Shown piece after piece: positions 7,972-19,638 of a stretch of 55,543 nucleotides of DNA. Position 1 is the first letter of the stretch, and each line of letters starts with the position of its first letter. Both the position numbers and the translations under genes were made by a program. Source of the DNA: Muribaculaceae bacterium (lineage in GTDB: Bacteria > Bacteroidota > Bacteroidia > Bacteroidales > Muribaculaceae); NCBI GenBank assembly GCA_023665425.1, contig JAMPDX010000001.1:112468-168010 (forward strand), given 5' to 3'. The notes under the pieces were generated by a model. That model was not told where the DNA came from, ran no database searches, and saw only the letters and a list, made by a program, of their open reading frames with translations.

Positions 7972-9138
7972 TCAAATTAATTTCTTAAATTCTTCCCAAA
8001 AACCCGGGAAAGACTTGTTGACGCACGAGGGGTTGTCGAACTTTGTATCCGGAAATATGCTCAGCACCGGTGCCAGGGCCATGGCTATGCGGTGGTCGTT
8101 GAAGCAGGGTAGCGGGCGGGTAGGCTTTCGGAGTGTCTGACCGGCAGTTATCTCGAGCCTATCGGCCCCTACTTTCACTTCGATACCGAGGCAGGCGAGT
8201 GCCTCCTTTATGGCATTTAGACGGTCGCTCTCCTTATATCGCAGGTGCGTGATGCCAAACAGATGGCAAGACACACCTCGCAGAGCGCAGCCTATGGCCA
8301 CGGGGGGTACCAGGTCGGGAGTATTAGTCATTTTGAGATATACCCCATTCTCTGCTTTGTTGAATATTGAGACTATGGCGCTGTCTCCCTGCAAACTCCT
8401 CTCCGGTGGTGTGAGACCCTCAACCTCTACCTTTTTGCCGGTAACAAAGGCATATTCATAAAAGAATGAGGCGGCACTCCAATCGCGCTCCAGCATATCG
8501 GCGTCGGGCCGAGTGTATTCACCCGGATAGACCGTGAGCTCTCGGTATGGGTACTCATAATCCAGATATATGCCGCATCGGCGCATTAGCTCTGCTGTCA
8601 TGAGTGTGTATGGGAACGACGCGATGCCATGTGGCAGTGACAACTTAGTGGGGTTGTGACCGGTTGGGGCCACGAGCATGAGTGCTGTTAGGGTCTGTGA
8701 GCCGGTGAGGTCGTCGAATTCCAAAGGAAGGTTAAAACCGGCATAACCTCTGCCCTCAATATTCAGCTCGCCGTTGTTATCTGTAAGGATGTGGTTACGG
8801 GAGAAAGTTAAAATTTCCAGCCATTTCCTCAGGCTATTTATCGGTCTCTCGGCGAGTCTCTCCGACATACGCAGCCGCGACTTCAACCCGGGTATGGAAG
8901 CGCATACAGCGGTGAGCAGGCGCTTTGCCGTGCCGGAGTCTTTGAGGTCGATGTCCACCTCTTTGGTGTCGCTATTTATAGCCTGATAGATGGCATTGAC
9001 CCCCTTCTGCATCACCTCGATATCTTCGCATTTGTCATCAATCCCCATGAGCAATTGCGAAGGGTCACCACCGCCAAGCAGGTCTATGACGAGAAGCCTG
9101 GCGGCGATGCTTTTTGATATGGGGACCTTGATTTTCAA
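7972..9138 (-). CDS. aroA: 3-phosphoshikimate 1-carboxyvinyltransferase (EPSP synthase)
   Basis: Transfers enolpyruvate from PEP to shikimate-3-phosphate in the chorismate pathway. Visible family features are the N-terminal KVPISKSIAARLL (about 3-15), DSGTAKRLLTAV (about 65-76), the double-domain pattern with DWSAASFFYEYA (about 217-228), LRYKESDRLNAIKEAL (about 300-315) and CFNDHRIAMALA (about 344-355). The 388-residue length is a little short. The start is TTG at 9138: the in-frame region up to the rdgB stop at 9155 contains no ATG or GTG. It lies 16 bases after rdgB in the leuS operon. Confidence 0.95.
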   Translation of the reverse strand: MKIKVPISKSIAARLLVIDLLGGGDPSQLLMGIDDKCEDIEVMQKGVNAIYQAINSDTKEVDIDLKDSGTAKRLLTAVCASIPGLKSRLRMSERLAERPINSLRKWLEILTFSRNHILTDNNGELNIEGRGYAGFNLPLEFDDLTGSQTLTALMLVAPTGHNPTKLSLPHGIASFPYTLMTAELMRRCGIYLDYEYPYRELTVYPGEYTRPDADMLERDWSAASFFYEYAFVTGKKVEVEGLTPPERSLQGDSAIVSIFNKAENGVYLKMTNTPDLVPPVAIGCALRGVSCHLFGITHLRYKESDRLNAIKEALACLGIEVKVGADRLEITAGQTLRKPTRPLPCFNDHRIAMALAPVLSIFPDTKFDNPSCVNKSFPGFWEEFKKLI

Positions 9139-9154
9139 TTGTTGTGAGCGGTAG

Positions 9155-9727
9155 TCAGGTTAGTGCTTGAAGTAGCTGAGCTGTGGCGCGCCCGCGATGA
9201 GAGATGGCGTTTTTGGCATCGGGACCCATCTGGGCGAAGGTTAGCCCCGTCTCCTCGGGTATGAAAATCGGGTCGTAGCCAAAGCCGTCGGTGCCCATGC
9301 GTTTGAGGGCTATGGTGCCATGCACGGTGCCCTCCATGAGAGACTCCTTGCCATCAAGTATAAGGGCAATGACGGTGCTGAAATGAGCTTTGCGGTTTGT
9401 CTCTCCTTCGAGCACCTTGAGCAGCTTGGTGACATTGTCGTCGGGTGTGCAATGCTCACCGGCAAAGCGAGCTGTCATCACACCGGGAGCCCCGTCGAGG
9501 GCATCGACCATGAGGCCGGTGTCATCTGCGAAGCAGTCATATCCATATTTCTCCTTGACCCACCGAGCTTTAATTAGCGCGTTGCCGGCCAGAGTGTCAG
9601 CCGTCTCCGGTATATCATCATGACACCCAATCTCGGCCAGCGAGTGGATGACGAACTTGTTACCCACAATTCTGCGCACCTCAACGAGCTTGTGAGCATT
9701 GTTCGTAGCAAAGACTAACTCTTTCAT
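9155..9727 (-). CDS. rdgB: Non-canonical purine NTP pyrophosphatase (RdgB/HAM1 family)
   Basis: Hydrolyses dITP, XTP and related damaged purine triphosphates to monophosphates, keeping them out of DNA and RNA. The 190-residue protein carries the hallmark N-terminal [12 protein letters not shown] (about 5-16), the catalytic [18 protein letters not shown] (about 66-83), and [11 protein letters not shown] (about 147-157). The ATG overlaps the leuS stop (ATGA at 9724-9727), so translation is coupled to leuS. Length and motifs are normal. Confidence 0.96.
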   Translation of the reverse strand: MKELVFATNNAHKLVEVRRIVGNKFVIHSLAEIGCHDDIPETADTLAGNALIKARWVKEKYGYDCFADDTGLMVDALDGAPGVMTARFAGEHCTPDDNVTKLLKVLEGETNRKAHFSTVIALILDGKESLMEGTVHGTIALKRMGTDGFGYDPIFIPEETGLTFAQMGPDAKNAISHRGRATAQLLQALT

Positions 9728-12483
9728 ATCACGACATTTACAATTCTGCCGGGCACCACGATAACCTTCTTGGGCTCCTTGGAGTCAAGCCATTTGGCCG
9801 CCTCGGGAGCGCTCAGGGCCTTCTGCTGCACCTCCTCTTTGGGAGTGTCTGCCGGCACTTCGATGGTAAAGCGCACTTTGCCGTTGAAGCTGACGGGATA
9901 TTTGACACTGTCCTCCTTGAGGTATGCTTCATCCCAAGCGGGCCACTCGGCATCCACCACGCTGCCCTCGTTGCCAAGAGCGTGCCACAACTCCTCGCTG
10001 ATGTGCGGCGCGAAGGGAGCCAATACGCGTACAAACAGGTCGAGAGAGCCCTTGGAGGCTGTTTTGGCACTTTGCAATTCGCCCAAAGCGATCATGAAGG
10101 CTGCCACAGAGGTGTTGAAAGAGAAATTCTCAATGTCGCCACTCACCTTCTTGATGAGCTTGTGCATAGCTTTGAGTTCCGCCTTGGAAGGCTTGCTATC
10201 GGATGCGAGTGCCTTTTGAGCAAAGCCCCACAGTTTCTTCAGGAAGCGGCTCACACCATCAATACCGTTGGTGTCCCAGGGTTTGCTTTGCTCCAAGGGG
10301 CCGAGGAACATTTCGTAAAGGCGCAGTGTGTCAGCACCATAACGCTCTACGATATCATCGGGATTAACGACATTAAACATTGACTTACTCATCTTCTCTA
10401 CAGCCCAGCCGCAGATGTATTTGCCATCATCGAGGATGAACTCGGCATCGGCATACTCCGGACGCCAAGCGCGGAAGGCCTCCAGGTCGAGGATATCGTT
10501 GTTCACGATATTCACATCCACGTGTATGGGGGTGACATCGTATTGGCCTTTGAGAGTTGACGATACGAATGTATTGGTGTCCTTGATGCGATACACGAAG
10601 TTGCTTCGGCCCTGTATCATACCTTGGTTCACGAGGCGACGGAAAGGCTCATCCTTGACCACCATGCCAAGGTCGAAGAGGAATTTGTTCCAGAAGCGAG
10701 AATAGATGAGGTGGCCGGTGGCATGCTCGGTGCCACCGATGTAGAGGTCTACATCCTGCCAGTATTCGTCGGCCTCACGCCCCACGAGCGCCTTGTCGTT
10801 GTGGGGATCCATGTATCGCAGATAGTAAGCGGAAGATCCGGCAAAACCGGGCATTGTGCACAGTTCAATGGGGTGGCCCTCGGGTGTCTTCCAGTTCTCG
10901 GCACGCCCTAAGGGTGGCTCACCGTTCTCGGTGGGGAGATAGCTGCTCACCTCGGGCAGCTGCAGAGGCAGTGCACTCTCATCCATCAAATAGGGTACAC
11001 CCTCTTTGTAATAAACAGGGAAAGGCTCGCCCCAGTAGCGTTGGCGAGAGAAGATAGCATCGCGCAGACGATAGTTCACCTTGACATGACCGAGACCTTT
11101 CTCTTCGATAAACTGCTTTGTCTTGGCGATTGCTTCCTTCACCGTCAGGCCGTTGAGGTTGAGCTCGGGGCCTTCGGAGTTGGTCATGATACCCTCTTTG
11201 GCATCAAACGACTCCTCGCTCACATCGGCACCCTCGATGAGGGGTATTATGGGGAGGTCGAAGTGCTTGGCAAAGGCATAGTCGCGACTATCGTGTGCCG
11301 GCACTGCCATGATGGCGCCGGTACCGTAGCCGGCCAGTACATAGTCGCTCACCCATACCGGTATCTCCTTGCCGGTGAGGGGGTTGAGGGCATAGCTGCC
11401 GGTAAAGACTCCGCTCACCTTCTTTTCTATCTGGCGTTCGCGCTCAGTCTTGTGGCTTACCTCCTTGAGGTATGCCTCCACTGCCTCCTTCTGCTTGGGG
11501 GTGGTGAGCATAGGCACATACTTACTCTCGGGAGCAAGCACCATGAAGGTGACACCAAAGATAGTGTCGGCGCGAGTGGTGAATATCTCAAGCTCGATGT
11601 TGCTGTCCTTCACCGGAAATCTCATTTCGGCACCCTCGCTGCGACCTATCCAGTTGCGCTGGGTCTCCTTGAGGGAGTCTGTCCATGCGAGCTTCTCAAG
11701 GCCGTCGAGCAGGCGCTGAGCGTAAGCGCTCACACGCAGACACCACTGGGTCATCATGCGCTGCTCCACCGGATGGCCGCCGCGCACACTCACACCCTCG
11801 CTCACCTCGTCGTTGGCAAGCACAGTGCCAAGGGCCGGACACCAGTTAACCATTGTATTACCCTGATAGGCAATACGATAGTTCATAAGCACCTCGCGTT
11901 GCTCCTTCTCGCTCATGGCGTTCCACTCCTCAGCAGTGAAATGCATCGGCTTGCCGCAGGCTGCATTTATCCCCTCAGTGCCTTTGGTGGCGAAGTGTGC
12001 AGTCAGCTCGCTGATAGGTTGTGCCTTGTCGGTGTTGCGGTCATACCATGAATTGAACATTTGCATGAATGCCCATTGAGTCCAGCGGTAATACTCCGGG
12101 TCGCAAGTGCGCACTTCGCGGCTCCAATCGTATGAGAAGCCGATTTTGTCGAGCTGCTCGCGGTAGCGGGCTATATTATTTCGGGTAGTTATTTCGGGGT
12201 GCTGGCCGGTCTGGATTGCGTATTGCTCTGCGGGCAGACCGTAGGCGTCGTAGCCCATGGGGTGAAGCACATTGAAGCCCTTCTGACGCTTGTAACGGCT
12301 GAAGATGTCGGAGGCTATGTAGCCTAACGGGTGCCCCACATGCAGGCCCGCGCCCGATGGGTAAGGGAACATATCGAGCACATAGTATTTGGGCCGAGAG
12401 AGGTCAACTTCTGCTTTATAGACTGCGTTGTCTTTCCAGTATTGCTGCCAACGAGCCTCTATATCTTTATGATTATATTCCAT
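9724..12483 (-). CDS. leuS: Leucyl-tRNA synthetase
   Basis: Charges tRNA-Leu with leucine. The 919-residue protein has the class I signatures HVGH (48-51, in [16 protein letters not shown]) and KMSKS (about 697-701). A CP1 editing domain lies between, with TTRADTIFG and [13 protein letters not shown]. The anticodon-binding domain and the C-terminal domain (ending [14 protein letters not shown]) are intact. It is the first gene of a minus-strand operon with rdgB, aroA and three further genes, driven by the promoter at 12560-12591. Confidence 0.98.
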   Translation of the reverse strand: MEYNHKDIEARWQQYWKDNAVYKAEVDLSRPKYYVLDMFPYPSGAGLHVGHPLGYIASDIFSRYKRQKGFNVLHPMGYDAYGLPAEQYAIQTGQHPEITTRNNIARYREQLDKIGFSYDWSREVRTCDPEYYRWTQWAFMQMFNSWYDRNTDKAQPISELTAHFATKGTEGINAACGKPMHFTAEEWNAMSEKEQREVLMNYRIAYQGNTMVNWCPALGTVLANDEVSEGVSVRGGHPVEQRMMTQWCLRVSAYAQRLLDGLEKLAWTDSLKETQRNWIGRSEGAEMRFPVKDSNIELEIFTTRADTIFGVTFMVLAPESKYVPMLTTPKQKEAVEAYLKEVSHKTERERQIEKKVSGVFTGSYALNPLTGKEIPVWVSDYVLAGYGTGAIMAVPAHDSRDYAFAKHFDLPIIPLIEGADVSEESFDAKEGIMTNSEGPELNLNGLTVKEAIAKTKQFIEEKGLGHVKVNYRLRDAIFSRQRYWGEPFPVYYKEGVPYLMDESALPLQLPEVSSYLPTENGEPPLGRAENWKTPEGHPIELCTMPGFAGSSAYYLRYMDPHNDKALVGREADEYWQDVDLYIGGTEHATGHLIYSRFWNKFLFDLGMVVKDEPFRRLVNQGMIQGRSNFVYRIKDTNTFVSSTLKGQYDVTPIHVDVNIVNNDILDLEAFRAWRPEYADAEFILDDGKYICGWAVEKMSKSMFNVVNPDDIVERYGADTLRLYEMFLGPLEQSKPWDTNGIDGVSRFLKKLWGFAQKALASDSKPSKAELKAMHKLIKKVSGDIENFSFNTSVAAFMIALGELQSAKTASKGSLDLFVRVLAPFAPHISEELWHALGNEGSVVDAEWPAWDEAYLKEDSVKYPVSFNGKVRFTIEVPADTPKEEVQQKALSAPEAAKWLDSKEPKKVIVVPGRIVNVVI

Positions 12484-12559
12484 GATACGTTACTATATAA
12501 AAAGACTTTACACTGATTACAAGGTCAGAAAATAAGATTCATACATATATTTCAGACTA

Positions 12560-12591
12560 CAAAAGTAATCAAATTTTTTTATAGTCACAAA
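12560..12591 (-). promoter_or_regulatory. Bacteroidetes promoter for leuS operon
   Basis: On the minus strand TTTG (12588-12591), 20 bases, then TACTTTTG (12560-12567): a full match to the TTTG/TAnnTTTG consensus. The predicted start is about 70 bases before the leuS ATG. Confidence 0.8.
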
Positions 12592-12598
12592 TCTAAGC

Positions 12599-12939
12599 TT
12601 ATATGCCAAAACTTATAGTCGAGAACAATACGGACAAAGCTTGCCCCTTTTCAAATTCCTCACGAGACAGTTTAATTATCCCTTTTGCAGGATCCGCTAT
12701 TTTATGAGATGAGGTCTTAAAGCAAGTAAGGGTTTCATTTACGAAAGTAATACCACAAAATGGTTTTGATTCCAATGTATAATAGCCGGCAACTTCTCTG
12801 TTATTTCATCAACCGAGGCACGTGCCCCGACTGCTTCCATACCTAATGCCATGGCAACATCAAGCAATCCTTTCAAAGAAACCCCTTGATTACTGACGGA
12901 ACATATTTGGCCCAATTCAAGTTGCGGAAGTAGTATCAA
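12599..12939 (-). pseudogene. Remnant of a C39 peptidase domain (bacteriocin-processing ABC exporter)
   Basis: Two minus-strand frames together cover the distal part of a peptidase C39 domain. The first (12939-12739) includes ICSVSNQGVSLKGLLDVA and PAIIHWNQNHFVVLLS, with the catalytic His in HWNQNHFVVL. After a frameshift the second frame reads IADPAKGIIKLSREEFEKG and ends at a TAA at 12599. In intact exporters these parts are contiguous (HFVVL...IADP.KG...LS..EF). The part with the catalytic Cys is missing upstream, and no transmembrane or ATPase domain follows. It is a decayed fragment between gyrB and leuS; the source gene is not in the window. Confidence 0.85.
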
Positions 12940-12966
12940 TTGAATATGTTATGGATACTACTTCCG
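12925..12966. repeat. 13-bp perfect inverted repeat at the edge of the C39 remnant
   Basis: CGGAAGTAGTATC (12925-12937) and GATACTACTTCCG (12954-12966) are exact reverse complements separated by 16 bases. The left arm overlaps the upstream end of the C39 remnant, and the right arm lies 41 bases past the gyrB stop. It may be a gyrB terminator hairpin, though no U-run follows, or a scar of the event that cut the exporter gene. Confidence 0.7.
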
Positions 12967-13006
12967 AAGCTTAAATAACATCAATAAAGTGCATATGTTT
13001 GTTGGA

Positions 13007-14989
<1,983 letters not shown>

Positions 14990-15041
14990 CTATATAGCCC
15001 GGTTAAGAGCTCCGCTTGGCACTGCCACACTCAAAATATAA

Positions 15042-15061
15042 GTGCGCACGCGCGTACGCGT
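15042..15061. other. 20-bp alternating purine-pyrimidine tract (Z-DNA-prone) in gyrB leader
   Basis: Every step from 15042 to 15061 alternates purine and pyrimidine, mostly GC/CG, and includes the palindrome CGCGTACGCG (15051-15060). It lies about 60-80 bases upstream of the gyrB ATG, just downstream of the -7 box, so near the predicted transcription start. Confidence 0.75.
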
Positions 15062-15070
15062 TTAATTCTG

Positions 15071-15078
15071 CAAAATTA
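15071..15078 (-). promoter_or_regulatory. Probable -7 box of gyrB
   Basis: TAATTTTG on the minus strand matches TAnnTTTG. No good TTTG lies 19-20 bases upstream, so the promoter is weak by consensus or needs help. Predicted start is near 15064, with a leader of about 85 bases. Confidence 0.5.
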
Positions 15079-15216
15079 CAAAAAAAAATTGACATTCCTA
15101 CGTTTTGACATCATCATCTGTTAACATTTTTTGTACTATCGAGTCTGAGACATCCTTTTTTGTGTGCCAAGCAATAATTCCTTTCAGGTAATAATGCTAA
15201 TATACAAAAATTTATG

Positions 15217-15224
15217 TATCTTTG
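15217..15224 (+). promoter_or_regulatory. -7 box for the lipoprotein-DUF5723 operon
   Basis: TATCTTTG matches TAnnTTTG. The -33 position has no clear TTTG. The ATG at 15317 follows after a leader of about 85 bases. Confidence 0.55.
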
Positions 15225-15316
15225 CGGCCAAATTAATGAATTTTAACAATAGAGAAGACTACCCCATACCAAACCTGAAATTCGGGGAATTGCTCTACTT
15301 ACTTAATATCAACGTT

Positions 15317-17041
15317 ATGCAAAAAAAACTACTTGCGGCTGTGCCGCTCAGTGCCGCGGCGCTGTGTCTGCTTCCCGGGTGTATTGACGACAAGTATGAC
15401 TTGTCTGATGTTGACACCACCGTGGAGGTAAAAGTGACTGACCTGACTGTCCCCGTAAACATTGACCCCATCAAGATGGATAACATCCTCGACATTAAGG
15501 ATGGTGACCGTATCCAGGTGGTAGATGGTTATTATGCAGTAGTGGAGTCCGGTGATTTTAATACCGATGACATCAACATCGACCGCATCGAGCTCAATGC
15601 TCCCACTATTGAGTCCCGCACCAAAACAATCAATGTGGAGTCTGTGCCCGGTGGGGTTGCAACCGATGTCTCATTCCCCCTGGCTACTCCGGAGTCTTCG
15701 TTCTCATACAGCACAAATGATGTGAGCGACTTTATCGTGTCTATCGACAAGGTGGGCGCCAACTTCTCTCTCGATATCGCCATGACATTCAATGAGTTGA
15801 ACGGCATCGTTAAGGGAGGCACCATCACCGACCTGAAGTTGCACATACCCTCCGGCCTCACTCTGGTAAATCCCGCCGGCACATACGATGATGTAAACGG
15901 TATCTACACTCTTGCCTCTGTACCCATGAACGGCAACAAGGCAAATATCCGCATCCAAGCATCTGCCATCGATGCCAAGAAGGCTCATATCAACTATGAC
16001 TATATCAAGCACAGCGTAGACTTCGAGGGCACTGTCAGCATCATTGACGGCCACCTCAAGGTGTCAAAGTCTGATATCAATAGCGCCGCTTCATTGCCCA
16101 ACACTATCACCCTGCGCTCTGACTACACGATGTCTCACATCACTGTCACCTCATTCACCGGTGAGATGGACTATAAGATTGAAGACAGCGCTTTCTCAGA
16201 CATCGACCTCTCTGACCTGCCCGACTTCCTCTCTCAGGAGGGTACAAATATCAGCATCCAGAATCCGCAGATATATCTCAACATATACAACCCTCTCTAC
16301 AAGTATTCGCTATATGCCGAGACAGGTATGCGCATCAGCTCTACCGGCCAGGATGGTGTGATACGTAACTACCTTATTGACAACCCCTTCAGAGTGCAGG
16401 GGAGCCCCTCTACTCCGGACATGAATTATTGCCTCTCTCCCTCTAAGCCATCCAAGTGGTATGGCAATTATACAGACTGCACTTATGTGCCCTACACTTC
16501 TCTGTCTGATATACTTAGTGGTAATGGTATACCTCGCAAATTGTCCGTCAGCCTTACCAATCCGATGGTGCCAACACAGAAGGTCACAGACATCAAGCTG
16601 GGTGAAAATCTGGGCAAGGTGCATGGCACATACACATTCTTCGCCCCTCTCAACCTCAAGGCCGGTTCATCTATAGTTTATTCTGACCGAGAGGATGGCT
16701 GGAGCAGCGAGGACCTCGATGCTGTGACTATCAACGCTCTTGAGCTGAATGTAAACGTAACCACCAATATCCCCCTGAAGGTGCATCTCACCGGTTATCC
16801 CATTGATAAGCAGGGCAATCGCATCAACAATGTGGAAATACTTGGCGGCGAGGTGAACGCCAATGCTGACCATCAGCCCGTACGCCTGTATATCACCGGC
16901 GAAATCAAGTATCTCGACGGCATTGAGTTTGTAGCTACTGCCATATCTACCGACCCGAATGTCACCCTTAACCCCGATATGACAATCACCCTCTCTGACG
17001 TGAAAGCAAAAGTAAGTGGAGTATATAACAAAGAACTGTAA
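15317..17041 (+). CDS. Putative surface-exposed lipoprotein
   Basis: The start at 15317 is chosen because it gives a signal peptide with the lipobox LLPGC; Cys is about residue 22. The mature end reads CIDDKYDLSD: acidic residues right after Cys resemble the Bacteroidetes lipoprotein export signal and suggest surface display. The 574-residue protein is beta-rich, with repeated Ig- or beta-sandwich-like stretches and no catalytic motif I recognise. It sits 3 bases ahead of a DUF5723-like outer-membrane protein, and the two probably work together in the outer membrane. Function unknown. Confidence 0.8.
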   Translation: MQKKLLAAVPLSAAALCLLPGCIDDKYDLSDVDTTVEVKVTDLTVPVNIDPIKMDNILDIKDGDRIQVVDGYYAVVESGDFNTDDINIDRIELNAPTIESRTKTINVESVPGGVATDVSFPLATPESSFSYSTNDVSDFIVSIDKVGANFSLDIAMTFNELNGIVKGGTITDLKLHIPSGLTLVNPAGTYDDVNGIYTLASVPMNGNKANIRIQASAIDAKKAHINYDYIKHSVDFEGTVSIIDGHLKVSKSDINSAASLPNTITLRSDYTMSHITVTSFTGEMDYKIEDSAFSDIDLSDLPDFLSQEGTNISIQNPQIYLNIYNPLYKYSLYAETGMRISSTGQDGVIRNYLIDNPFRVQGSPSTPDMNYCLSPSKPSKWYGNYTDCTYVPYTSLSDILSGNGIPRKLSVSLTNPMVPTQKVTDIKLGENLGKVHGTYTFFAPLNLKAGSSIVYSDREDGWSSEDLDAVTINALELNVNVTTNIPLKVHLTGYPIDKQGNRINNVEILGGEVNANADHQPVRLYITGEIKYLDGIEFVATAISTDPNVTLNPDMTITLSDVKAKVSGVYNKEL

Positions 17042-17044
17042 CCA

Positions 17045-18409
17045 ATGAAACGATTTATCAAAACCATCATATTAGCTGCCGCTTGTTTGCCTGTATCAGC
17101 TGTGGCGCAAAATCTTGAGTCCGGATACTTCACAGACGGCTATCTGTATCGCTATCAGATGAACCCAGCCTTTGGCAATGAGCAGAACTTCGTGTCTATG
17201 CCCGCCCTCGGCAATATCGATATCAACATGGGTGGCAATCTCAACCTCACCGATGTGATATATAATCTGAACGGCAAGACCACAACCTTCATGAACCCCG
17301 GCATCAGTGCCTCTGAAGTGCTCGGTAACCTCTCAGACCACAACAAGCTCGGTGTCGGCTTCCGCATCAATGTGCTCTCCGGCGGCTTCAAGGCCTGGGG
17401 TGGTTATAACACCATCAGTATCTCTGCCCGCGGCGATGTGGATGCTTCAATACCCAAGAGCACATTTTCACTGCTCAAGGAGGGTATCGAAAACAAGACA
17501 TATGACATATCCGACCTGCGCGCCCGCGCTCAAGCATACGCTGAGATAGCTCTTGGCCATTCACGCCATATCACTGATCGTCTGCGTGTGGGTGCCACTC
17601 TCAAGTTCCTCATCGGTGGTGGTAGCGCCAACGCACATCTGCAGAATGCTCACCTCACTCTGGGCGAGGATGCGTGGACCATCACAACAGATGCTCAACT
17701 GCAGACCAACCTCAAGGGATACCACTACAAGACAAAACTCAACAAGACCACCGGCGAGCCTTATGTAAATGGCCTTGACGGCTCTTTTGACGGTCTGAAC
17801 GGCTTCGGTATGGGCCTCGACCTTGGTGCCGTCTACAAGCTGAATGATGACTGGACATTCTCAGCTGCTGTGCTCGACCTCGGTTTCATTTCTTGGAGCG
17901 ACACTCAGCTGGCCTCTACCAACGGTGAGAAGACTTTCAACTCCGACCTTTATACCTTCAGTGCCGATAAGGATGCTGACAACAGCTTCAGCAAAGAATG
18001 GGAGCGTATGCGCGACAGCCTCGAGTCTCTCTATCAACTCGATGATATGGGCAACGCCGGCGGTCGCACCACTTCCCTGTTCACCACCATCAACCTGGGT
18101 GCGGAGTACACTTTCCCCTTGTATCGCAACCTCACATTCGGCTTGATGAACTCTACCCGCATCGCCGGCAAATGGACCACTACTGATTTCCGTCTCTCTG
18201 CCAATGTAGCTCCCTGTAAGGTCTTCAGCGCAGGTGTCAATATGGCTGCCGGCACCAATGGTGTAGCTTTCGGATGGATACTCAATGTGCACCCCACCGG
18301 TTTCAACCTCTTCCTCGGCATGGACCGCACTATCGGACGCCTGGCCAAGCAGGGTGTACCCCTCACCAGCAACGCCTCTGTCAGCCTTGGTATCAACTTC
18401 CCCTTCTGA
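17045..18409 (+). CDS. DUF5723-like outer-membrane beta-barrel protein
   Basis: A signal peptide (MKRFIKTIILAAACLPVSAVAQ) precedes about 430 residues with alternating beta-strand pattern and many Gly/aromatic residues. It contains YQMNPAFGNE (about 37-46) and ends in a barrel-like terminal strand with a C-terminal Phe (VSLGINFPF). The N-terminal NPAF-type motif and length fit DUF5723, a Bacteroidetes family distantly like PorQ/FadL-type barrels. It is the second gene of a two-gene operon with the lipoprotein, followed by a strong terminator. The cargo or role is not known. Confidence 0.8.
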   Translation: MKRFIKTIILAAACLPVSAVAQNLESGYFTDGYLYRYQMNPAFGNEQNFVSMPALGNIDINMGGNLNLTDVIYNLNGKTTTFMNPGISASEVLGNLSDHNKLGVGFRINVLSGGFKAWGGYNTISISARGDVDASIPKSTFSLLKEGIENKTYDISDLRARAQAYAEIALGHSRHITDRLRVGATLKFLIGGGSANAHLQNAHLTLGEDAWTITTDAQLQTNLKGYHYKTKLNKTTGEPYVNGLDGSFDGLNGFGMGLDLGAVYKLNDDWTFSAAVLDLGFISWSDTQLASTNGEKTFNSDLYTFSADKDADNSFSKEWERMRDSLESLYQLDDMGNAGGRTTSLFTTINLGAEYTFPLYRNLTFGLMNSTRIAGKWTTTDFRLSANVAPCKVFSAGVNMAAGTNGVAFGWILNVHPTGFNLFLGMDRTIGRLAKQGVPLTSNASVSLGINFPF

Positions 18410-18426
18410 TAACCCCTTTCCCATAT

Positions 18427-18464
18427 AAAAAAGCGCGGATGTCTCTCGGCATCCGCGCTTTTTA
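18427..18464 (+). terminator. Strong rho-independent terminator
   Basis: AAAAGCGCGGATG (18429-18441) pairs with CATCCGCGCTTTT (18450-18462), followed by more T. It lies just after the DUF5723 stop and ends the lipoprotein operon. Confidence 0.9.
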
Positions 18465-18528
18465 TTGGTCATGCATAGTCTGTGCTGATACTATATAATA
18501 TGCTGAAAATCAGCAAATAATTTCATGG

Positions 18529-18560
18529 TTTGACAGATACATAATTTTTTTGTAACTTTG
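18529..18560 (+). promoter_or_regulatory. Bacteroidetes promoter for ruvB
   Basis: TTTG (18529-18532), 20 bases, TAACTTTG (18553-18560): a full consensus match. The start codon of ruvB is 20 bases downstream, so the leader is short. Confidence 0.82.
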
Positions 18561-18579
18561 AAAGCTAAACATGATATAA

Positions 18580-19608
18580 ATGGACGACTATAATATACAT
18601 GAAGGGATGTCTACGCCGCAAGGCACAGAGCGCGATATTGAGAAAGCACTTCGCCCTCTGGCCTTCGGTGACTTTGCCGGACAACCGAAGATAGTTGAAA
18701 ATCTGTCGGTGTTCGTCAAGGCTGCCCGTATGCGTGGTGAAGCCCTCGACCATACCCTGCTCCATGGCCCTCCCGGCTTGGGAAAGACCACGCTGTCTAA
18801 CATCATAGCCAATGAGTTGGGTGTAGGCTTCAAGACCACCTCCGGCCCGGTGCTTGACAAGCCCGGTGACCTGGCGGGTATCCTGATGAGCCTCGAGCCT
18901 AATGATGTGCTGTTCATCGACGAGATACACCGTCTGCACCCCATAGTAGAGGAGTATCTCTACTCCGCCATGGAGGATTACCGCATCGATATACTGCTTG
19001 ATAAGGGCCCGGGGGCTAAGAGCGTGCAGCTCACTATAAATCCCTTTACTCTGGTGGGTGCCACCACTCGCAGCGGCCTGCTTACTGCCCCTCTGCGGGC
19101 ACGCTTTGGCATAAACTGCCACCTGGAGTATTATGACCACACCGTGCTGCAAGGTATCATATTGCGCTCTGCACGCCTGCTTAAAGTGGGATGTGTGCCG
19201 GAGGCCGCCACTGAGATTGCGCTGCGCTCTCGCGGCACACCACGTGTGGCCAATGCCCTGCTCCGCCGTGTGCGAGACTTTGCTATGGTCAAAGGCTCCG
19301 GCTCTATTGACATGAAGATAGCCCACACCGCCCTTGAGGCTCTCAACATAGATAAATATGGCCTTGATGAGATAGACAACAAAATTTTGCTCACCATCAT
19401 CGATAAGTTTGGTGGAGGTCCCGTGGGTCTCAGCACCATAGCTACGGCATTGGGCGAGGATACCGGTACCCTGGAGGAAGTTTACGAGCCCTTCCTCATC
19501 AAGGAGGGCTTCCTGAAGCGCACCCCCCGTGGTCGCGAAGTCACCACCTTGGCATATACGCATCTGGGTAGACTGCGCACTCCAGAGCAGGGCTCTCTTT
19601 TCGATTAA
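18580..19608 (+). CDS. ruvB: Holliday junction branch-migration helicase RuvB
   Basis: Hexameric AAA+ motor that drives branch migration with RuvA. The 342-residue protein shows Walker A GPPGLGKTTLS (about 65-75), Walker B LFIDEIHRL (about 112-120), sensor 1 GATTRSGLL (about 161-169) and the C-terminal winged helix with EPFLIKEGFLKRTPRGR. Length and motifs are normal. It has its own promoter; a GH31 gene follows after 30 bases and may be cotranscribed. ruvA and ruvC are not nearby. Confidence 0.98.
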   Translation: MDDYNIHEGMSTPQGTERDIEKALRPLAFGDFAGQPKIVENLSVFVKAARMRGEALDHTLLHGPPGLGKTTLSNIIANELGVGFKTTSGPVLDKPGDLAGILMSLEPNDVLFIDEIHRLHPIVEEYLYSAMEDYRIDILLDKGPGAKSVQLTINPFTLVGATTRSGLLTAPLRARFGINCHLEYYDHTVLQGIILRSARLLKVGCVPEAATEIALRSRGTPRVANALLRRVRDFAMVKGSGSIDMKIAHTALEALNIDKYGLDEIDNKILLTIIDKFGGGPVGLSTIATALGEDTGTLEEVYEPFLIKEGFLKRTPRGREVTTLAYTHLGRLRTPEQGSLFD

Positions 19609-19638
19609 TCAAGCTATTCACCCATAATTTAGCTAACT

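Noticed and set aside
11041..12051. 336-codon plus-strand open frame opposite leuS
   Set aside because: Antisense shadow of a well-conserved leucyl-tRNA synthetase; composition (His/Leu/Gly-rich) is typical of reverse-strand reading.
18501..18515. TGCTGA/TCAGCA mini-hairpin upstream of ruvB as an operator
   Set aside because: Six-base stem with a 3-base loop is expected by chance and lies upstream of a full-consensus promoter.
18565..19563. 332-codon minus-strand open frame opposite ruvB
   Set aside because: RuvB motifs are clear on the plus strand; the reverse frame has no domain and no promoter.
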